A stretch of DNA of 64,000 nucleotides. It comes from Ceratopteris richardii. Taxonomy: Eukaryota; Streptophyta; Polypodiopsida; Polypodiales; Pteridaceae. Position 1 is the first letter of the stretch; every line of letters begins with the position of its first letter. Positions 57,180 through 64,000 of this stretch are shown here, one piece after another. Under the pieces are notes generated by a model. The model was not told the origin of the DNA, did no database searches, and saw only the letters and a list, made by a program, of their open reading frames with translations. A program made the translations under genes and the position numbers. The DNA is taken from positions 128,476,811 through 128,540,810 of the forward strand of contig CM035423.1 in NCBI GenBank assembly GCA_020310875.1, read 5' to 3'.

Positions 57180-58310
57180 CCATCAATGTATAGTGCCATA
57201 TACACCTCAATAGAATGGATTTGCTAAATGGAAGAATATGTCACTTATGGAGATGGCGAGGTGTATGGTCAAGAGTCAGGCTTCACCACATAGTTTCTAG
57301 CTTCAGGTTGTCATGTGCATAGTATATGTACTTAATAGCTGTCCCACTAAAGCCATATGAGGCTTGGCATGGTTGCAAGCCATCTGTTGCTCATTTGCGT
57401 GTTTTTGGTTGTGTGGCATATGCATTAGTGCCTGAACAACATCGTAGGAAATTATATGATAAAGTAGTAAAATGTATTTTTGTTGGGTATAGTTCTGAAA
57501 GCAAATGCTATTGTCTATATCATCCATAGACTAAACACATTTTGGTTAGCAGTGATTTTGTTTTTGTGGAAGATGCTATTCAGCTTTTACTTTCATGTAC
57601 GAAAGAGACATTTGTTAGCTCCAAAGACATGTATGATACTTTGCTGCCTCTTTTCATAGGTGGATAGTCTAGTGTTGGTCCTAATGAGGCAACTTCTCCG
57701 CCTTTATAGGTTTCAGGTGATGATGTAAATCATTCCATTTCTGATGCAAATTTACATGATGCACTTGTTGATGAGACAGTTGATATTGAGGAGGCAAAAA
57801 CTATGCCAAAATGGCTAGTGCAGACTTTGCATGACAACAATTAGATGAACCTCTGTCATACCATACTCCTTTAGGCTCTCATAGTGCCTCTTTTGCATCA
57901 GATTTCTATGCTATGGCTGCCTCTAGTCTCTGTGATGAAAGTGAGCCTGCTTCATTTGATGAAGCATAAAATTCTGAACATTGGATGGCTGCAATGCAAT
58001 CTGAATATGATGCTATAATGGAAAATGGTACGTGGTCTTTATGTGACTTGCCTCTTGGCATTAAGTGGCTATACAAGCTTAAATGTAAACCTGATGGAAC
58101 AGTTGACAGGTATAAGGCTAGGCTTCTTGCAAAGGGTTATGCCCAAGAAAGAGGCATTGATTTTGATGAAACCTTTGCACCTACATGCCGAATGACTACT
58201 GTTCGTAGCATCTGTGCACTTGCAGCTCATCATGGTTGGAATGTACATCAATTGGACATTAAAACAAAATTTTTGAATGGCGACTTGCATGAAGAAGTGT
58301 ATGTTTTTCA
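57180..58310 (+). pseudogene. Copia relic: integrase to RT
   Basis: Broken frames give YTPQ-NGFAKWKN (integrase end with glutamine replaced by a stop and the catalytic Glu context lost), LRVFGCVAYALVPEQHRRKLYDKVVKCIFVGY, then RT: MAAMQSEYDAIMENGTWSL, GIKWLYKLK, RYKARLLAKGYAQERGIDFDETFAP, VHQLDIKTKFLNGDLHEEVYV. The match ends at 58310 where Copia-C is inserted; the remainder of RT should lie beyond its other LTR, outside the window. It could belong to the same original element as 25185-25845. Confidence 0.85.
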
Positions 58311-59389
58311 TGTGAAGAGAGATGGTGGATGCAATCCAAAGATGAGTAGGTGCTGCTACAACCACCTTCACACCAGCCAACTGAGACTTCAGAGTTGATT
58401 AGTAGACCCTTTAAGCTTCCTAAATCCACCAAAATATCAGCCAAGTACTTTGGAACATGTATCCCAATAGTTTAAGTCAAGACAGACTAGTTGCGAAATG
58501 ACTAGCTCCCAAAACTTGCTATTTTTGGATATACACCTGCTGGAAAAAATGAACAGTGCTCTCAACCTGGTAAGAATTTGAAAATTTCCTTTTGGGCATA
58601 GCAAATATACTTAGCAAGCTTCCCAATCCAAGTTAAAACACTTCAAATGATGGACTGAGCACTGAGAAAAAGTTTCATCAATTTCTGGAACATGCCCATC
58701 ATTCTCGGGGCTCTGCATACATAGACCAGTGAGCAGTAAAATGCAGATATATCCAAAATTATAAATCCAATGATCTTGAAGATTGATATGCAAAAACTAG
58801 ACAGTAAGAGCTATCAAACGCATGTTAAATCACAGAAAAAGGTTCAGTAGAACTCGAGATATGACCTTCTGAAGTTACTGCTCTGAGTGAGTATAGCAGA
58901 GAACAAAACAGAGAAGTGAATGATGATAAATGTATAAATCCATATATGATTACAACCACATTGGCAATGAATCTTTGCACAATGGGAGTAGAATGATAGA
59001 GCTATGGACTAAGCTCTTCAATATCTACAAAATGACATGAAGTGGTCACGTACAAGGCTTGCTGATCGCCTCTTCCTTCTTGCTCCTTTTATAGCTATTC
59101 TTGGAGGGAGTTTTGAATTCGAATTCGAATGGCTCCACCTAAAAGTGATCCCCAAAGTTAGGAGATATTCCCTCAGCTCAAAGAGTCATCGGTTTTGGTA
59201 GTTAGAGCCATGGAATTGCTTTTACATCATGCATGAGGTAAGCCATCCTTTTCCTTTTTCTTTTTTCAATTACAAGAGATAAAAATGAACTCTTTTACAA
59301 GAGGTGTTCACATGACTACTCATGTGACTTACAAATGAGGATGATATCAAATATATCAAGCATGTAGGCTTGGGTAAAATGCACCAACA
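58311..59389 (-). repeat. 3' LTR of Copia-C
   Basis: 1079 bp, plus-strand TGTGAAGAGA to CACCAACA. It carries a TATA box on the minus strand (TATAAAAG at 59086-59093). Confidence 0.92.
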
Positions 59390-59402
59390 GCTCCCCCTCA
59401 AG
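59390..59402 (-). other. Polypurine tract of Copia-C
   Basis: Plus-strand GCTCCCCCTCAAG directly inside the 3' LTR; the same purine core as Copia-1 (TTGAGGGGGAGC). Confidence 0.85.
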
Positions 59403-59431
59403 CCTAACATGCTTGGCCTCCAAATAAGTCT

Positions 59432-59989
59432 TCAATTTTCCTTGATTTCCTGCAAGCCAATCATCAACTTGAATCTACTTAATTTTGTACCATCAAGAGC
59501 TTTAGTCAACATGTCGGCACATTGCATATCTGTAGAGACATAGGATAGTTGAATATCCTTGCTCATTAGCTTCTCCCTTACGTAATGGTAGTGGACTTCA
59601 ATATGCTTGGTTCTAGCATGGTATACCGGATTAGCTGCTAGATGTAGTGAGCTTGTGTTGTCACCAAAAATATGAGGTGTTGAAGAATGAAGTCCAAGAT
59701 CTGTGTATAAAGATTTTAACCACATGATTTCTTGAGTTGCATTAGCCAAACCTCTATATTCGGCTTCGGTAGAAGATAATGCCATGGTTGGTTGCTTCTT
59801 CGATGAACAAGAAATGATTTTTGAACCTACAAATGATATATACCCTGATGTGCTTCTTCTATCATCTTTAGATCTGGCCCAATCTGCATCTGAGTAGACC
59901 TTTAGCTCAATATCTGAAGTATATGAATAGAACAAACCTTCATTCATGGTCCCCTTTAGGTACTTGAGGACTCTCTTGGCCGCTTCCAT
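59432..59989 (-). pseudogene. Copia-C RNase H, after frameshift
   Basis: 185 codons: MEAAKRVLKYLKG, VYSDADWARSKDDRRST, ALSSTEAEYRGL, FGDNTSSLHLAANP, ARTKHIEVHYHYVREKL, MLTKALDG. This is the complete copia RNase H in a different frame from the upstream polyprotein. The internal ATG is not a real start. Confidence 0.9.
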
Positions 59990-60000
59990 ATGTGGTCTTC

Positions 60001-63000
60001 TCAGCTTATAAACTGACTCAATATGCTAACACTATAGCATATATCCACCCTTGTGAGTGTTGCATAGTTCAAACTTCCGACCAAGCTTTGATAGCTTCTG
60101 ATGTCTTCAATTGGCTCTCCTTCATAAGCACTAAGCTTATGATTTTGCTCCATAGGTGTACCTGCACACTTGGTATTTTCCATTTTGAACTTGACGAGCA
60201 TGTCATGCACATACTTCCTTTGTGTGATGTATATATCTGAATCTGTGTAGATCAACTCCAATCCAAGAAAATAAGTGAGTGGTCCGAGGTCACTTATTTT
60301 GAACTCCTCCTTCATTTGACTCTTTACCTGTTTGATTCCTTCAAGATCATCGCCTGTGATAATAATATCATCAACATACACACATAAATAGATCACTTCA
60401 GATCCATTCCTCTTTATGAACAAAGAGGTATCCACCTTGCTAGCTTTGAATCCTTGGTCCTGCAAATAAGTCACCAATCTGAAATTCCAAGCTCTTGGAG
60501 CTTGCTTCAATCCATACAAAGCTTTCTTTAGTTTGCATACATAGTTAGGATGATGTGCATCCTCATATCCAGGAGGTTGTGCCATATACACTTCCTCAGA
60601 AATCCATCCATTCAAGAAAGCATTCTTTACATCAAGTTGATAAAGATTCCAATTTCTAGATGCAGCAAGACTAATGAGAACCCTAATTGTAGGCATTTTT
60701 GCAACAGGAGAGAAAGTCTCCTCATAATCAATACCATGGGTTTGAGCAAACCCTTTAGCAACTAACCTTGCTTTGTGTCTATTTATACTTCCATCTGGAT
60801 TCCTCTTGATTTTGTATATCCATCGAGATCCGATTATATTCATAGATGGCTTGTTAGGTACAAGCTCCCAAGTGTCATTCTCCTTCAAGGCTTGCATTTC
60901 TTCATCCATTGCATCTCTCCAAGCTTTCTTGCTTTGTGCTTCTTCGAATGTGGTAGGTTCTTCATTGGTTGAATCCTTTGCAATGTAGATTGAGTGCTTG
61001 GTGACCAAAGAAGTATCATAACCAAACCTCTCTGGTTTCTTCTTCTCCCTTGAAGACCTTCTAAGTGGTTGATGTGAGCTCTCGGGTCCATATGTAGCAT
61101 CCTGCATCTTTGCTTTACCTTTGTTCTTCCATAGCTTTAGTCTTTCCAAGTCTTCTAGGTCAATCTCCGAATCACTTTCTTCAATCTTCTTTGGCTCCTT
61201 TGGTTGAAGTGATGGAAAATCTTCATCCAAGTCATATGGCAGCTTCACTTTCTTGTCATCATCAAACCATGATTTGTTTTCATCAAAAATTACATCTCTA
61301 CTCACAGAAAATCCTTTATTGGTTGGATTGTACAATCTATATCCTTTTTGGTTTTGGTCATAACCAATAAATACGCACTTCTCTGCCTTGGGATCCAATT
61401 TCCTTCTTACTTGAGAAGGAATGTGAGCATAGGCTAAGCATCCAAAGATTTTGCAATGCTCTAGACTAGGTCTTCTTCCATTCCACACTTCATATGGAGT
61501 GGTTCCATGTAGTGACTTAGATGGAAGTCTATTTATGAGATATGTGGCTGTAGACACAGCCTCTGCCCATAGGTAGTTTGGCAATCCCTTTTCGTTGAGC
61601 ATGGACCTTGCTGCTTCGACAATAGCTCTGTTCCTCCTCTCTGCTACACCATTGAGTTCGGGTGTATACCTTGTAGTGACTTCCCTTTTAATGCCTCTTT
61701 CATGCAAGAAGGCATCAAATTCAGAAGAGAAGTATTCTCCTCCACCATCTGATCTGAGTCGTTTCAAAGTCCTACCTGTTTGTTTTTCAACAAGAGCAAT
61801 ATACTTCTTAAAGCAATTAAACACTTCATCCTTGTGCTTCATGAAAAACAGAATGGTCCACCTGCTACAATCATCTATGAAAGACACATAATATCTTGAG
61901 CCTGATATAGATGGCTCCTTACTTGGACCCCACACATCCGTGTGCACTAGATCCAAAGGATTTTGATACATATATGCTTTCTTATTGAAAGGTTGTCTAT
62001 GAGCCTTGCCAAGTTGACAAGCTTCACACTTATAAATCATGTGTTGCCTTGTGATATTAGGCAAACCAAGTACACTTTGGTCCCTGCAGATCTGTTTCAG
62101 TGTCCTCTCACCAATGTGAGCAAGGCTTTTGCGCCATATCTCCAATTTTGTAAGAGTTTGAGATCCATAGCTAAATAAAGCTATGTTCTTTGTATCTTCC
62201 ACTTCAAAAGTGAAAAGCCTTCCTGTCTTTTCTCCTTTGGCAATCCTTTGAAAGCCTTGCCTTAGGTCTTCAACATATGCTCCAAATCGATTGAATCTAA
62301 CCTGCAATCCTTTTTCAACAATTTGTCCAACACTTATTAAATTTTTGGTAATTGTAGGGACATACAAGACTTTGCTTAAGAGGTTCATATTCCCATCTAA
62401 TGTCTTCACATTACCTATCTTCTCCACTGAGTGTTTTGTGTCATCTCTTGTATGCACTTCATGCTTGTTATGAGGATCTTCCAAATCAGAAAGTAAAGCC
62501 ACATTTCCTGCTACATGGTTCGAGCATCCCGAATCAATGTAAAATATGTGACCATCATCCTTACCCTTCTTCACTGATAGATTCATAATCAATAATGAAT
62601 CTTCTTGACTTTGGTCCTCTGCATAGTTATTGTAGTCTCTTCTTCCTCTATGGCCACTTTGATAGTTGTTGTTGTTGTTGTAATTGTTTTTGTAGTAGTT
62701 GTTGTTGTTGTAGCCTCCATTGTATCTACCTCTATTTGATCCATAGCCACCTCTATTGAATCCTCTTCCTGTTGAGTTCCTTGGATTCCTGAAACATTCT
62801 TTAGTAGTATGGTTAGATAAGACACATATGTTGCAAGGTTGAGATGATTGGAATCTCCCCTTGCCTTGCTTTCCACCTCTGCCTCTTCCTCTAGCTCTTC
62901 CTCTACCTGCAAAGTTTGCTTGGAAAGAGCTACCTTCATCTTCATTCTTCCTATTCTTTGACTTGTCCTTGACCTTAGCTTTATCAGAGTATAAGGCAGA

Positions 63001-63639
63001 AGTTTGATTACCTCTTGAGGACTCACCACCTTTGCTAATCTTTGCTTCATGAGTGAAGAGTTGGCCCATGAGTGTGTTGAGGTCGGGTACATGCATATCC
63101 ATGTATAAATCCATGGTTGTTGTGAATGACTCCCACTTGTCGTCTGCTTTGATTCCATTCATGATTTGTCTTATGATTTGGTCCTCTTCAATTACCTCTC
63201 CAACGCTTCCAAGTTGGTCAGAAATCTCCTTCATCTTTGTGACATAATCAGTCACATTTTGCTTCGGGCTTTTCTTCATTGTTGTGAACTCCATCCACAA
63301 TTGGTTCTTCCTTGCTTGAGTGTTGGAAGAGAAGAAAAAAGAAAGTGCATTCCAGGTCTCTCTTGATGTCTTGCATCCCTTGACATGAGGTAAAAGAAAA
63401 TCAGAGATTGAGTTTAGAATATAGGACCTTGCAAGTGCATCCTTCGAACACCAATTCGAAAGTCCTTCCACTTCTTCATGTGATGGTTGCCCTTTGTTCC
63501 TCATGGTTGGCATTGCTTCATCTCCGGATATGAATCCATAAAGATTCCTCCCTTGAAGGTAAGCCTCCATCCTTAGAGACCATACCGGGTAGTTTTTTCG
63601 ATCCAATTTGTCAATTGTTGATGGAAATCCATCTCCCAT
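60001..63639 (-). pseudogene. Copia-C gag, protease, integrase and RT, 1212 codons to frameshift
   Basis: It begins MGDGFPSTIDKLDRKNYPVWS. A zinc knuckle CNICVLSNHTTKEC follows Gly/Arg-rich and Asn/Tyr-rich stretches. Protease FYIDSGCSNHVAG, pre-integrase zinc region (CEACQLGKAHRQPF), integrase LVHTDVWGP, LRSDGGGEYF and NGVAERRNR, and RT YVDDIIITGDD are all present. The frame ends in a stop after SILSQFIS at 60001, where a deletion of a few bases shifts RNase H into another frame. Otherwise no stop occurs, so damage is limited to one lesion. The leader is very short: only 13 bases separate the ATG from the primer site. Confidence 0.92.
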
Positions 63640-63652
63640 GTTGCTTGACTAT

Positions 63653-63664
63653 GCTCTGATACTA
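63653..63664 (-). other. Primer binding site of Copia-C
   Basis: Plus-strand GCTCTGATACTA, one mismatch from the reverse complement of the initiator-Met site, separated by one base from the LTR as in Copia-1. Confidence 0.8.
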
Positions 63665-63665
63665 C

Positions 63666-64000
63666 TGTGAAGAGAGATGGTGGATGCAATCCAAAGATGA
63701 GTAGGTGCTGTTACAACCAGCTTCACACTAGCCAACTGAGACTTCAGAGTTGATTAGTAGACCCTTTAAGCTTCCTAAATCCACCAAAATATCAGCCAAG
63801 TACTTTGGAACATGTATCCCAATAGTTTAAGTCAAGACAGACTAGTTGCGAAATGACTAGCTCCCAAAACTTGCTATTTTTGGATATACAGCTGCTGGAA
63901 AAAATGAACAGTGCTCTCAACCTGGTAAGAATTTGAAAATTTCCTTTTGGGCATAGCAAATAGACTTAGCAAGCTTCCCAATCCAAGTTAAAACACTTCA
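63666..64000 (-). repeat. 5' LTR of Copia-C (partial)
   Basis: 335 bases matching 58311-58645 with about five differences; truncated by the window end. Confidence 0.92.

Larger units (their letters stand above)
58311..64000 (-). mobile_element. Copia-C: Ty1/copia retrotransposon, cut by window end
   Basis: The minus-strand element has its 3' LTR at 58311-59389 and the start of its 5' LTR at 63666-64000. About five differences occur in the 335 comparable LTR bases. It has a primer site, purine tract and gag-pol of the same lineage as Copia-1 (LTR TGTTGGTG, IDKLDRxNYPxWS gag start). The polyprotein is broken by a frameshift in RNase H. The insertion target is the copia relic at 57180-58310; the second target copy is outside the window (TTTCA precedes 58311). 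Confidence 0.93.

Overview
The window is plant nuclear DNA from a retrotransposon-rich region, and no intact host gene is visible in it. The evidence is plant-type Ty1/copia and Ty3/gypsy LTR retrotransposons with initiator-Met or Asp tRNA primer sites, a chromodomain gypsy element, a CACTA-type transposon end, tRNA-derived SINE-like sequence, and decayed pieces of a plant vacuolar H+-pyrophosphatase gene and a nucleobase-ascorbate transporter gene. The species cannot be read from the sequence; the dense nesting suggests a large genome.

Layout. 1-678 is the 3' end of a gypsy element of family A. 679-4440 is old debris with a WVPK-motif/protease-like relic and an H+-pyrophosphatase pseudogene. 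4446-17535 is a chromodomain gypsy element on the minus strand (265-bp LTRs, TSD TTGTG). A nearly perfect copia element, Copia-1 (5459-11932, 1036-bp LTRs, TSD AAGGA), is inserted in its integrase. 17541-22780 holds two degraded gene copies on the minus strand, one unidentified and one nucleobase-ascorbate transporter. 22785-24810 is a 2-kb TG-rich satellite with two long TA runs. 24895-25181 is a CACTA-type terminus abutting a copia relic. 25880-26900 carries tRNA-like and relic sequence.

26905-56954 is a very large gypsy element B (694-bp LTRs, TSD ACCTC), itself split by a related 13.1-kb gypsy element A (31795-44921, TSD CTAGG). B was about 16.9 kb before A inserted. 57180-58310 is a copia relic cut by Copia-C (58311 to beyond the window end, minus strand).

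Elements A and B are the unusual part. Both use a tRNA-Asp primer site like plant Athila/Tat elements and encode one long gag-pol frame, but with three additions. The zinc-binding N-terminal unit of integrase is tandemly duplicated. A second aspartic-protease-like domain lies downstream of integrase. A basic tail follows, carrying repeated WVPK-type motifs. Element B also has a third, roughly 1100-1290-codon ORF downstream of pol. Their 5' leaders hold arrays of short repeats whose sequence differs between A and B, and a perfect 7-bp-stem hairpin sits just before the polypurine tract in all three copies seen.

Order of events inferred from nesting and LTR divergence (counted by eye): B before A, and the chromodomain gypsy before Copia-1. 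Copia-1 has an uninterrupted 1390-aa polyprotein; the other full-length elements carry stop codons or frameshifts.
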